Source: Isochrysis galbana (lineage: Eukaryota; Haptophyta; Isochrysidales; Isochrysidaceae). Taken from it: a DNA stretch of 64,000 nucleotides. The translations under genes were made by a program, and so were the position numbers. The stretch spans positions 845,382 through 909,381 of the forward strand of contig CM030935.1 of NCBI GenBank assembly GCA_018136815.1, written 5' to 3'. The notes beneath the pieces are model-generated. The model worked only from the letters and a program-made list of their open reading frames with translations, ran no database searches and had not been told where the DNA came from. Numbering within the stretch: the first letter of the stretch is position 1; each line of letters opens with the position of its first letter. This document shows positions 32,591 to 43,336 of this stretch, in pieces.

Positions 32591-33815
32591 GTCGGGGGGT
32601 GTCGCATTCATCCTAGATGATGCGATTTCCAGGCTCTTATTTCCAGGTCCTTCGCCGTGCGGCCACACGGTGAAGCTCAGGTACTTCTAGGTTGGTAGGG
32701 TTCGTCCCTAGCGATCTAGAATTCGAGTTCTCGTTTCGTTCCTTCTAGCCTGTCTGTCAGGTCTAGATTCCAGGTTTCCTCCTTTCTCCTTTCGGGTAAT
32801 CTTGACTCAAAGGAGCCAGGTCGCCTGTCGCTCGCTGCGCGCTTGTCTCAGGCTCTTGGGGTGCCTTCAGGATGCTTATTTAGCTTCTTGCAAGGCTTGT
32901 TGCTTGTTGTTTCTCGTTGAGTTCCGGTTCTTTCTTGGGACTTGCTGACTTTCGTTGTCGTCCAGGCCTGTTCTTCGTAGGTTCTGCTTGGCCTGGTTAG
33001 GGTTTCGTTGCCTTCCCGCGTTTGGCGTTCGCGTTGGCGTTCGGAACTTTCCTCTCACATTCCCTAGGTCGCTAGGTCCGCTACCCTTGGCTTGTAGGTC
33101 CTTGCTTCTTTCTTCTCGGTCAAGGTTTTTGGCGAGCGAGTCGGTTGCTCTATCCGCTCGAGATTTGAGGTTTAATTTGCCATCTCCCCTTGGAGATCGG
33201 TGTAGGTTCGCTTCCTAGGTAAGGGAATCTTTCCCCTTGATGCAAGCTACATGCAAGCCCTTGGCCCCTTTGGTGTTTCTTCCCCTTGGTTGCTATTCAG
33301 GGTCGTTGGTTAGTTAGAAGCGTCTAGAAGGTTCACGCTCAACAGCAAGATTTCCTCTGTCGTGAAGATATCTCGTTGCGATCTGTATCCAAAGCGATCG
33401 CCGTGGTCGCGCGACATGACGCTCCCCTTCGGACTCTCCGCTACGTGGGAAGTTACAACGGAGACACGCTCCGGCCGTCGCTGCGGAGTCTCTCTCTCTC
33501 TCTCGCTCTCTCTCTCCGTCTCTCGCGACGTGTTTGGGTTATCGGTGATTTGGGGTCGCGGTTGCTTGATAATTTGCTTGGTTTGGGTGAATGATTCCGG
33601 TGTGTTCGTGAGTCGGTGTATCCTGTTGTTCTCAGCTTCGTTGTCCGTCGTTGTTCGCTGCGTCGCTGCACTCTAGCAGCCTAGGCTCCCTCCCTGAGGG
33701 AAGAGTTCTTTGTAGGTCTAACAATCTCTTAAAACCCAACACACTAGGGCCGCTAGGAGCACCTCACCGCCCCACAGCCCTTCGTTCGCCGTTCATTCCC
33801 AGTCAAGACACCCAA
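32591..33815 (+). repeat. Probable LTR and leader of the gypsy element
   Basis: A purine tract GTCGGGGGGTG precedes TGTCGCATTCATCC at 32600, a plausible polypurine tract and LTR start (TG). The following kilobase has many CCAGGT repeats and TTTC-rich sequence and no coding potential. A Gag-like start codon follows at 33816. The LTR end and primer site could not be fixed, and no second LTR was found. Confidence 0.35.
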
Positions 33816-34061
33816 ATGGAGATGCCCGACCCCATCCAGAATTTCATTCACCCGACTCCCGGCGGGGAGGAGGGCCAAAGCGCCGCGCTAACCGCCGGTG
33901 CCGCTCGCGACGGAGTGGCCCAGAGCCCTCCGGTAGCGCTCGGCTCGACAGGTTCGCTGGCTGCGCGAGGCTTCCCTCTCTCTCATGAGCCCTGCCTTGG
34001 GCGCCCCCTCGTTGCTCCGTCGCCGTTCACTACTCTAGCGCAAACTATAGCTCGCTGGTGA
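33816..34061 (+). pseudogene. Short Gag-like N-terminal ORF
   Basis: An 81-residue frame begins MEMPDPIQNFIHPTPG at 33816 after the proposed LTR and leader, the usual place for gag, and is Pro/Ala-rich. It stops at 34061 without a capsid or zinc knuckle. The assignment rests on position only. Confidence 0.35.
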
Positions 34062-34313
34062 CTGGTGACTGGTGATAGAAACCAAGAAATAGCAAGACTA
34101 TTTTACAAGTAGTAATGTAGTGAGGATGGTATGGGGCATGCCTGGGGCAGCTGGAAGGAAGAATCTTAGAATCGAAGCTTCCATCTCACCTATCGTCCGC
34201 TGTCCCTCTCTCCCTGGGCCTTCAGAATCTCGCCATCATCAGAGAGTCTCTGTTCTCGTAAAGTCAAAATCTCCTTCCCCTCTTCACGCCTCGAGCTGCT
34301 GCATCTCTGCTCT

Positions 34314-34726
<413 letters not shown>

Positions 34727-34787
34727 CTAGATACCCCATATTTTCCATTTTCTCCCCCTGAGAGCGTCGTGGGCCTGCACCCACACC

Positions 34788-35675
34788 ATGCCGACGCTGG
34801 CGCTGCTCGTCGCGGCCGCAGGGTTCACGCTGCCTCAGGGCCAGTTGCGCGCGAATGTGCGCACACCGCCGCCGCGCGCATGCACACCCTTCCGTAGCGA
34901 CGAGAGCTTTGACTACTTCCGCAAGCAGAAGGAGCTGAGCGTCGAGCTTGAGAAGCCACTTGGCGCAGTGCTCGAGGAGGTTGAGCAGGGCGGAGTCAAG
35001 GTTGGCGAGGTGGTGGAAGGCGGCTCTGCACAGGCAACTGGCGCACTGAAAGTCGGCGATCGCCTGACTGCCGTCTCGGGCCAAGACGTCTCCACCCTCA
35101 CCCTTGACACGGTGCAGTGCGCGCACTGCCGATTTTAATTGAGCAGCGAAGTTGTGCCGTACGCTTGTCCGACCCAGGATGTGTTATGATTGTCCTTTTT
35201 GTGAATCGTAGGTCATGCAAGTGTTGGCCGAAGCTTCATCGCCCGTTCTCCTGGATTTGACGCGCACAGTCATCGTACGTCAGGCTCGAAAGAAGCCTTT
35301 CCTTGACATCGTCGGTGGCAACTCCGGTGACTGTGAGAAGGGAGTCATTTTGCGCACTGCCATTCAAGGTTCGAAATCAGAGCTATACCGCGGCATGGCG
35401 AAGGTGGGCTACCCTGGCTTTCGTCATCCAAGCCTTTGATGCATTCTAATGCGTTCGTCAACAGCCCAAGTGACAAGGGCCGCCTTTGCTCTCAGGTCAC
35501 CAACTGCGGTGGTGTTGGGAATTGCCTCACTTGCCAAGTTGAGGTGCTCGAGGGGATGGAGAATCTATCACCCCGCACGGTGGCCGAGGATAAGATGCTG
35601 AAGAAGAGACCAGAGAATTATCGCCTTGCATGCCAAACTATAGTCAATGGCGATGTCAAGGTTAAGGTACCATGA
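34788..35675 (+). CDS. PDZ-[2Fe-2S] ferredoxin fusion, plastid-targeted (three exons)
   Basis: Exons 34788-35111, 35212-35403 and 35496-35675 join in phase 0 through GT-AG introns into 231 residues. Residues 1-12 form a signal peptide ending AAAGF, followed by a transit-like [10 protein letters not shown] region. A PDZ domain covers about 50-125 ([47 protein letters not shown]). The C-terminal half is a [2Fe-2S] ferredoxin fold: [20 protein letters not shown], then [16 protein letters not shown] and YRLACQ. The ligands are Cys in C-X5-C-X2-C plus the Cys of LACQ, the cyanobacterial-type loop. The intron 2 to exon 3 junction lies immediately before the cluster loop. The PDZ module would tether an electron carrier to a partner; partner unknown. 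Confidence 0.9.
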
Positions 35676-35932
35676 GAGCACCCGAACACTTTGTGTATCT
35701 AGTGCCCTCGATTTATTGTGCCATTGGCCTGATTTGCGTTTGCACTTTTGGAGGCTGCAGTGTGTGCTGTCGCCATCCTTAGCCATCCTTTCCCCGGAAA
35801 ACGCCACACTTGAGGCCTTGCTCCATCGCTTCGCGATATACCATACACCCCGCGTTTCTTCACGAAGCGGACTAGTATTCACACTAAACTGTAAAACTAG
35901 CTCGGTAACTCACTCTTTTTAACCACTATTTC

Positions 35933-36378
35933 AACTAAGTTTATACTTAGTTCGCCCATGGGGGGGCACGAGCCCCTCCCTCTCTCCACTCCTCCCCTGC
36001 CATGGGAGAGGAACCACCCACTCTCCTGGCAGGCCATGGCACGCCTGATGGCCTGCCAGGAGCACACTGCCCTCCTGACCCATCCCTCTCCCCACAGGCG
36101 CGCGCCTGATTCGCCAGCCCTGGCCTGTCGTCCTGTCGTGGCCACAGCCCATCCTTCTGACCAGCCCCTCCTCCCCCTGGGCCCCCCTGATCAGGACCCC
36201 ACAGCCAGCTCCAGTCGACCGGCAGGGCCGCGGAGCGCCAGCGAGGGAGAGGCAGGAGAATAATAGGCAGGAGAGGCAGGAGCGAGGGAGAGGCAGGAGC
36301 ACAGCCACCTGGGGACCTGAAGAGGGGCCGCAGGCGCGCGCCATGGGCCCCCGCCGCAGGACGCAGGGAAGAGAGGAG
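35933..36378 (+). mobile_element. Family D retroposon, 5' half (copy D5, continues at 37801)
   Basis: The head AACTAAGTTTATACTTAGTT starts the element. It follows D6 (55349) to CGCCGCAGG and the 16-bp GCAGGGAAGAGAGGAG at 36363-36378, where element A2 is inserted. The remainder resumes at 37801 with the duplicated 16 bp and runs to about 38115. Confidence 0.88.
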
Positions 36379-37800
36379 AATAATAAAACATCTGAAGATT
36401 CGGGCTACTCATGCTAGCTATACGGATCCACGTACTCACGGTACTCACTAATCACTAACGACATCGCCTATACCCCAGTTTACGCAGAGTGGGGGCCCCT
36501 GAGGCCCAGGAGCGCCAGCGAGGGAGAGGCAGGGGAGGCCAAGGCCCAGCCCCAGCCTCCTCTGCCCCCTGAGCTGGCCTCCAGGAGCCTCCAGGGGCCG
36601 CCAGAGGGCAGCTGGAGGCCTGCCGCAGGCGCGCCATTGCGCGTGCCTGCAGGAGAGGGGAGAGAGAGCGCGGAGAAGGGGGTGGGCGGAGCGAGAGCTC
36701 CGCTCACCGAAAAATAGGTAAGTCCCGCACCTGTTTACAGGATAAGTCGGGGCTGAGGCCGCCGCCCACTCGGAGACACAGGAGGAAGGGGGGGAATGAT
36801 CACCGGGGGGAGGCGCGGGCCACCGGACCATATCTAAGCCCTTCACCCCTATCCCCCTAGTAGTGCACGGGGGGAGTCGCCTTATGGCGGGGGGAGAAGG
36901 GCCGGGGGAGTGGGGGTGTAGAAAGTTTTCCTACGTGAGTAGAAAGTAGAGGGTCCACGGCCGCGTGTGCGGTGAGACTATTAAAAGGTTTATTTTATTA
37001 TACCCCAGTTTACTCACTCCCTTACACTACCCCCTTCATTCTCATTCCTTTGTCTTTGGTATCGGGGGGGGGGGCCGCGTGCACTACAACGGGCCAAGTG
37101 CAGGGGGTGGACTGGGGCAGACCTGTTGGTGTGGTGTTCCTGTGGCAAAACAAGCGTAAACGCCTGTTGCTCGTGACACTTCGTGCCCCTGGGGGGTATC
37201 GGCCCCCTCTTCTCGCGTCTTTTTCAAGTGTCGCCGCGCTTTCGCGGCATTCGCATGTCGCTCGAGGCTCGAGGTGTCGGCCTGAAAACATACCGTAAAC
37301 AGGCGTGAGTATTACCTTTTTGTGTGTCAGATCGTGTCGTTTTTTTGTCGTGCTTTTTTCGTCGTTCTCTTCGTTCTCCTACGGGCGTGCGATGCCTGCG
37401 CGCGCCATGGCCCCCCTCTGAGGGGCCCCTCGGGTCCCCCTAGAGGGCCAGCCAGGGCAGCTCAGGGGGCAGAGGAGGCAGGGGCTGGGCCCCTGGCCTC
37501 TCCTGCCTCTCCATCGCTGGCTCGCTGGCCTCGCTGGCCCTGGGTGCCTTCCTGTCGGCTCAGGTGGTCTGTGGCTCAGTGGTGGAGTGGGGGTCAGTAC
37601 GAGCGAGGGCCAGTGCAGGCGAGTGCGTGCGGCGCGCGGCGCGCGCTCGGCGAGGGTCTGGGCTAGAGTGATGTCAGCTCAGCCCCTGCCAGCCAGCAGG
37701 CAGGGGCTGAGGTTGAGTGTGCAGGCCCACCCAGGGGGTGTCTGCGATGGAGGAAGGGGGGCACGGGGCCCCCAAGACCCTATCAGTTTTACTGATAGTT
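36379..37800 (-). mobile_element. Hairpin-headed retroposon, family A, inserted in D5 (copy A2)
   Basis: It is bounded by the perfect 16-bp duplication GCAGGGAAGAGAGGAG (36363-36378 and 37801-37816). Read on the minus strand it starts AACTATCAGTAAAACTGATA (arms CTATCAG/CTGATAG) and ends CTTCAGATGTTTTATTATT. Without the nested G element and one copy of G's target duplication it is about 890 bp and aligns with A1. Confidence 0.9.
36484..36998 (+). mobile_element. 5'-truncated retroposon G, inserted in A2
   Basis: The 515-bp insert lies between perfect 15-bp duplications TATACCCCAGTTTAC (36469-36483 and 36999-37013). It starts inside the core (GCAGAGTGGGGGCCCC), so it lacks the hairpin. Its end (TAGTGCACGGGGGGAGT ... 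GTGCGGTGAGACTATTAAAA plus GGTTTATTTTAT) resembles the 3' end of LINE family 2 at 39450-39557. Confidence 0.88.
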
Positions 37801-38115
37801 GCAGGGAAGAGAGGAGAAAAAGGGAAGAGGGAGGGGAGGGGGGAGCGGCAGCTCTCCCCTCCGGTGTTTAGGTGTCCTCTCGACCTATTTGGGTAAGAGA
37901 AGACGGGGGCGCCAGAGCCAGGAGGGAAGGGTCGCGGCTCGCCGCGGCCACTCGCTCGGGCGAGGAGGGATTAGCGCTCTAGGCCCCTAAACTCACGAGT
38001 GCCCCCCCCCCCTCCCCCCCCTTGCGTTGTTTTACCCGAAAGGGGTTTTCCCCCAGCGTGGCCTCGAGGAGAGGGCGTGCTGGGGTGCGCAGGGTCGGTG
38101 CGTGCACTGGGGGGA
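37801..38115 (+). mobile_element. Family D retroposon, 3' half (copy D5 continued)
   Basis: It matches D6 from 55782 to about 56075: the CTCTCCCCTCCGG motif, GTAAGAGAAGACGGGGGCG, a G/C homopolymer, and ACCCGAAAGGGGTTTTCCCC. It shows that the family has a long, conserved 3' region. Confidence 0.85.
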
Positions 38116-38795
38116 GGACAAATATCGAGGGGAGAGGGCAGTGCCCCCTCCCCCCGCTACCACTTGGACACCTGGCTCCTGGCTCGTCAGGCATGGCGGG
38201 ATTCCGGGGTCGATGTTGAGTACGATTTCACGTGGGAAGTTGCCCGACAAGAAGGTTCCTTGTGCCGCGGAGACGTAGAGGTGCCAGCGGGTAGAGTGGG
38301 CTACCTTCGACACAAAGGTCAAAGGTGCCCGACTCACCTTCGAGTTTCATGCGCTCACGGTTTCCCTTCAGGAAGGTGAGTGAGGCCTTGCGACTCGACC
38401 GCTTTGACGAGCGCGCTCAAGGTGATTTTTGAGGCTTGCGCGAGGCCTTCCGCCTCGACTACGATATGGGCTGCGACATCTTGAAGCGCCTCATAGAGGG
38501 CCTTGCGCGAGAAGGTACCCTTTTTGTTGATCTTCTCGTTGATGGATTCAATGCGGACGCGGACGCGCACGGGGAGATCTTGGGCTAGGACGCGGATGGT
38601 AGTGTGGTCCCCGTATTTGGCCTGGAATTGTTGCGCGCAATCTTCATTGACCGCTATGTGCCACGGGCCCCTCGCTGAGCGGGCCCAGAAGTCTGGCTCG
38701 GGGTCTACGCCCTCGAGTTCGAGGAGTAGCTCGACGACGGCGGCATACGCCGTCGTGTCTTGGAGGATGATGTCTCCGGTTTGATCCCGAGACAA
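38116..38795 (-). pseudogene. Degenerate retroelement-like ORF
   Basis: A 146-residue frame (38355-38795) includes GPWHIAVNEDCAQQFQAKYG, LPVRVRVRIESINEKINKKG and AAHIVVEAEGLAQASKI. A second frame downstream (about 38320-38190) reads RWHLYVSAAQGTFLSGNFPR. The frames are separated by a stop, so a frameshift is likely. I do not recognise the family. The position beside a LINE tail suggests ORF1/Gag of a retroelement, but a domesticated gene fragment is possible. Confidence 0.4.
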
Positions 38796-38819
38796 AAAAC
38801 ATATTCGAAACTATAGACT

Positions 38820-39557
38820 ATAGACGCCATCACCAACTACACGCCTAGCCCCGGAAGGTCGCACGCACAACAAATCAAAGATAGACTCTTCGCGTACCCT
38901 GGCACGAGCACCCCCGACAGCCTAAAGACGCTATATATACTAGCGTGGAAGTATATACTCAGAGACTTCTACAGAGTCGAATTCGAGTCGTACGAGTTTC
39001 ATTACATACCAGCCCTAGAAGCCACACTGGTGAGGTTTACCACCTTGGTGAGAGGGCTCGCTATACCGGGCCCTCACAGCCACATGCGCACCCGCAAGGC
39101 CGCCCAAGGAAGGAAACCAAAACTTAAAAAACCGACTGAACACAGCGCCCCCGCGTTTATTGTGAACGAGAAAGGTAGACTACAACTGGGCGAGAGCTTC
39201 AGCCTCGTGGCACAGGCGCTCGACCTTGCCGAGAGGCTCGCCTAAAACAGCGAAACATTCCTGTACAATCGGAGACAAGGACACGGGATAGTCAGCAGCC
39301 AGGGCACGAGCAAAAACACGACATAGATAACGCAGCAGACCGAAAAGCATCTAGGCAGCGGCGTAGGAGGAAGGCGTGCACGCACCGCTGAGGGCAGGCG
39401 CACTCCGCCCAACCCGTGAACCCCGCAGGACCCGGGCCCCTAAGTAGAGCACGAGGGGAGTTGCCGCAAGGCGGGAAGTGAGGGAGAGGAAGGGGAATGG
39501 GCGTGGCTACGGATATGCGACCCAGCCAGTGCCACGTGCGAGGCGAGAATATTACAA
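38820..39557 (+). mobile_element. LINE family 2, 3' end
   Basis: The frame ending at 39244 reads KTLYILAWKYILRDFYRVEF, colinear with GILAWRYILTDFYN near the end of LINE 1, then a divergent basic tail (RKAAQGRKPKLKKPTEHSAP). The 3' UTR contains GAGCACGAGGGGAGTTGCCG, recurring on the minus strand at about 56272-56225, and ends GAATATTACAAGG plus a T-run. Only the C-terminus of the ORF remains. Confidence 0.7.
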
Positions 39558-41161
39558 GGTTTTTTTCTATCGTCTATCGTCGTCAGGTCTCAAATCTCGT
39601 CAGAAGTGCTTGAGCTTGAGAAGCCGTCAGCAGCTCTTGCACTTGCATCTCTTGCGCATGGCGCTCATGGCAATGAGGGTGTATTTAGCTAAAAAAAACT
39701 CATTGGCCACTGCAAAAAAATCGCCGCATTGCGGACGTTCGTACTCGTGACCACGAAAGAATCAACTCGCGAAACTTTGTAGCTGCTTTGGTGTCATCAT
39801 GAAGAATCCCTCCTTGAATTCTCTTGGAGTTTTGGGTGCAATTTTGAAAAGTCGATTTTTCCCGTCCCCACCCCTACCCGGCAGAGTCCTAGAAATCCAA
39901 GAATTTTCTAGGACGTGGTCCTAGTTTCTAGGACGGAATTTTTTGTCCGCTGACATAGTGATAGCTCCATAACCTACAACCTTGAGAGCTGATAAGTGAT
40001 AAGTTGTTACCCCATACCTATGCCATGCCCCATCTATATCTATATCTATATCTATGCTTCGGCTTCGGAGCTTCGGAGGACCCCGACGGGCGGTAGGCGG
40101 TAGGGGGAACCGGCCCTCTCGAGCGTGGGGACAGACTCGCCCTACCCGCAACATATACTATCTAGCTCCCGGCCGGTCGTCGGACCTTCATATACGCTAT
40201 ACGCTCTATGCCTATGCTATGTACATGTACATGTGACACGTACACCTGAAATCGACTCAAGCGCTGGTACTGGTACTGGTATCACTTCATATCATGTGTA
40301 GGGAGGTTAGGAATGTTGCTGCCTCTGCCTCGCCGGGGGGGGGGGACGCTGCGATTCCCTGCTCACGGGGGGCATCGGGCTCTAGGAAATAATCTAAACC
40401 CACCCTGAGGTCGCAACCTCAGCCTCATGATTGTTCTAGTATGATTGATGATTGCGTCGGAACACGCAACACATCCGCAGGAATCGTCACGCTCGAGCCT
40501 CTTACGACGCAAGTTGCAGACACTCACAATAAGAGTCACAATAACAAGAACAAGACATCGTGAGAAAATAATGCGAAATGAATTCCATCACCAATAGGCA
40601 CGTGTGAATCATCAACCAGCAACATGATAATTTGCGGTTATGATACGGAGTACAGCTGATACAATTGAAGGCCAAACAAAAGAAGATCTGCTCTCATAAA
40701 CGGCACGAAGTCTATTGTTTTGTCGGCTCGTCAGCGACTTCCAGACGATACGTCGAAGTCGAGTTGCCTTGCTGTTCACGAAGCAGTCCTATCCGGAGCG
40801 AGCGACACACCTTAAAGTTTCAATGTTGGCACCGTTAAACATGCCTCCTTGCCTCACGCAGGGCTAGGTATCACGAAACTCTCGCGGGCGTGCCCTGAAC
40901 GCAACGACGCCGTCGAGCGACGAGACACGAGATATGGAGTCAAAGAGGATTATGCTCCTCAAAATCGATAACATGTTCGGCCCAGGCAGCCATAAGAGAT
41001 TCAACGCAATGCATCAACAAGTGTACAACACAAACCAATGCTAGTTGGTTGTGTCATCAAGTGTACAAGAACAGCATTCAAAGCCATCGTCACATGGCTT
41101 TTGAGGTATGCGGAGACGCACCCAAGTGTCGGCTTACAGCAATGAAAACCCATCAAGATCC
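39558..41161. other. Intergenic, no gene seen
   Basis: It contains a TATATC microsatellite (40034-40056), a CTTCGG-rich run and a G-run near 40335. Both strands lack a protein-like frame longer than about 80 codons. It is the 3' flank of the helix-turn-helix gene. Confidence 0.5.
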
Positions 41162-42307
41162 TCAACCCATTAGTTCGCTGAGCCAATCCTCAACCCAGCC
41201 CGGCGACTCATCCTCGGCAAATGCCTCCTCTTGCAACAGAGAGTCCATCAACATCACATCCACAGACAGTTCACGATCATCTTCGCCATCAGGGTGAGTG
41301 GCGCCGTCGAGGTGGTCTGTGAGTGCGAGATAATCTTGACCGGCATTGAGCGGCAGCGTCAGGCCAGCAGGTCCAGTCGATAGGGGCGACGTATACGGCG
41401 GAGTCATGGCAATGGCCATGTGCCACGGCCTGCACATGGAGTCCGCAAACCCGACACAGCAATCAGGAGCAGTCGGGTTTCCCCACGGCATGACGGCAGC
41501 CACTCGTCGAGAGCCATCAGCCATAGGGTCTATGTCCGCCCCATCCCACGACGTTGAGGTAAAAGAGCGGGCATCCATCTTGGGTGAGGCGGAAGGGGAG
41601 GAACACGTTGATGTTGAACGTGATGAAGCAGCATACAGTGGACTCTGCGGGCTCTCGGGTGGCGTCGACTCCGGCAACGAGATTACCGCATCCGGAGAGA
41701 CAAAGAAATGAACAGGGTGGTCGAAACAGCCAACGTCCGCCGTCTGCTTTGCCTCAGATGAGGCGCGGACGTTGCTCTCTGTGGTCGTGCTCCGTTTGCG
41801 CTTTAGCACTGAGTGATCTGGCTCCATGACAGCCTTGTCCCTCTTGCCAGATTCCATCTTTTGGGAGGTGGCATCAGCGAGCATGTGGGCTCGCGCGGTC
41901 GATTCAAGATTGCGAATCCACTTTCGGAGCTGCGAGCAGAGAGAAGCAGAGATGCTTGAGTCAGAGGAGCGCAGAGGGGCTACGCAGGATGGCGCAGAAA
42001 AGCAACACGCAGGTACAGAGAAAATGGGGCGCAGAATGTGAGAATGCGAGAGTGGATGAGATGGGGAGAGCAGGGAAGGGGGGGGGAATGAGCTGCGCCT
42101 TGATACTAGCTCGCCGCTGCGCCCTGCGCAGCTGCTCCTCACCTGGCAGGGCTCGATGCCAGGGTAGCAAGCGCAGGTCGGTTTGATCCGGTTGGAGGCA
42201 GGCCGCTTGAGGGCGGAGACGACGACCTCGATCTTGAAGCTCTCTTTGTAGAAGGCGCGCTTCCGCCCCCCGTCCCTCGCTCCCGGACGAGTTGTGGCCT
42301 GCGTCAT
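41162..42307 (-). CDS. Transcription factor with N-terminal Brinker/CENP-B-like helix-turn-helix (two exons)
   Basis: Exon 1 is 42143-42307 and exon 2 is 41162-41929; the 213-bp intron is a multiple of three, so the frame reads through it. The spliced protein has 310 residues. The N-terminus joins across the intron as YKESFKIEVVVSALKRPASN, RIKPTCACYPGIEPCQ and LRKWIRNLESTARAH, a basic helix-turn-helix of the Brinker/CENP-B/transposase-like class. Basic residues KRKRS follow near 95. The rest is Ser/Pro/Thr-rich, and the C-terminus is strongly acidic (LSVDVMLMDSLLQEEAFAED, GWVEDWLSELMG), an activation-domain pattern. DNA binding and nuclear action are inferred. A G-rich tract (42360-42520 on the plus strand) lies upstream. 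Confidence 0.78.
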   Translation of the reverse strand: MTQATTRPGARDGGRKRAFYKESFKIEVVVSALKRPASNRIKPTCACYPGIEPCQVRSSCAGRSGELVSRRSSFPPPSLLSPSHPLSHSHILRPIFSVPACCFSAPSCVAPLRSSDSSISASLCSQLRKWIRNLESTARAHMLADATSQKMESGKRDKAVMEPDHSVLKRKRSTTTESNVRASSEAKQTADVGCFDHPVHFFVSPDAVISLPESTPPESPQSPLYAASSRSTSTCSSPSASPKMDARSFTSTSWDGADIDPMADGSRRVAAVMPWGNPTAPDCCVGFADSMCRPWHMAIAMTPPYTSPLSTGPAGLTLPLNAGQDYLALTDHLDGATHPDGEDDRELSVDVMLMDSLLQEEAFAEDESPGWVEDWLSELMG

Positions 42308-43336
42308 GACTCGGTGTGCGGGGCCTGGGAGGTGGGAGGGGCTCCGTGAGAGAGCCCTCGAGGTGCCGGGGGGGGGAGGGGGGAGAGAAGGGGAGGGCGA
42401 GAGTGAATGCGAGGGGGGGGAGTCCTCGAGAGGGACGCGCGGGGGGGGGGGGGGGGGGGGGCGTGCGACCGTGCGCCGCGCGCGGGGGGAAAGGGGGGGG
42501 CGGGGGGTAGAACTAGTGGGCCCCGCCGTGGGACGAGAGGCCGTCGCGGGCGAGATGGAGGATTCGCCGAGCAGCGCTTGATTCCACCGTCTCTCGCGGC
42601 TCGGAGCTTCTGACGTGTACGTGGGACCGGCACCTCCCGCGCGGGGGGGGAGAGAGGAGCGAAGAATCGGTTCATGAAGATCGCGATCTGAAGGCTGTCG
42701 TGCCCTCTAGATTCAGTGGGCTTGATGAATGCCTCCGCCGAGCTCCTCGACCTGGAAGCTTGCGTACCATTCGAATGGGAATGCAACAAGTGGGCCCCGT
42801 GAAGCGGGTCAAAGGATGCCGGGTGTTCTATTCTTGAGGTGTTTCGACCTCTGCGATAGAGATAGTGGAGATATCATCTTCCAGCGGGAACTCGCCCGTC
42901 GTCGCGCGGACAGTTGTGTGGGTCCACTCCCTCACAACGGCTTTAGCGAGGAGAAAAGTTTCCGAGCCTTTCGGAGTACTCCTTCGAAACTGCAGGCGAG
43001 AATCATCGGTGAACTCCGTCCCGTTTCTCTCATGCGACCACCCCGGTCCTCGGCCGTCCAGCTTTGGTTACGTCATCTCGTCGCCGTCGGGGGGGACGTC
43101 GCGAGATTCGTATCCCGACGGGTGGGGGACCGGACCACACCCCAAGCGGCGGCGCCCTATGACCATCGCAGCCTTTCGCGAATCTCATGTGCGCTCTCGC
43201 TTCTACTGATGATAAAATAATAGCTTCAGGCAATGACTTGTACGAGTGGGCACGTCATTGAATTCGCCAACGTAGACGGGGCGCGTGCCCGCTCGCGCGC
43301 AGGAAAGCCACTCCACATCAAGCGGGCAAGCGGGGC

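Noticed and set aside
30229..33700. Complete gypsy element with two LTRs between about 30.2 and 33.7 kb
   Set aside because: CT-rich resemblance between 30240 and 33470 is simple sequence; no matching LTR pair or primer site was found, and the parts lie on both strands.
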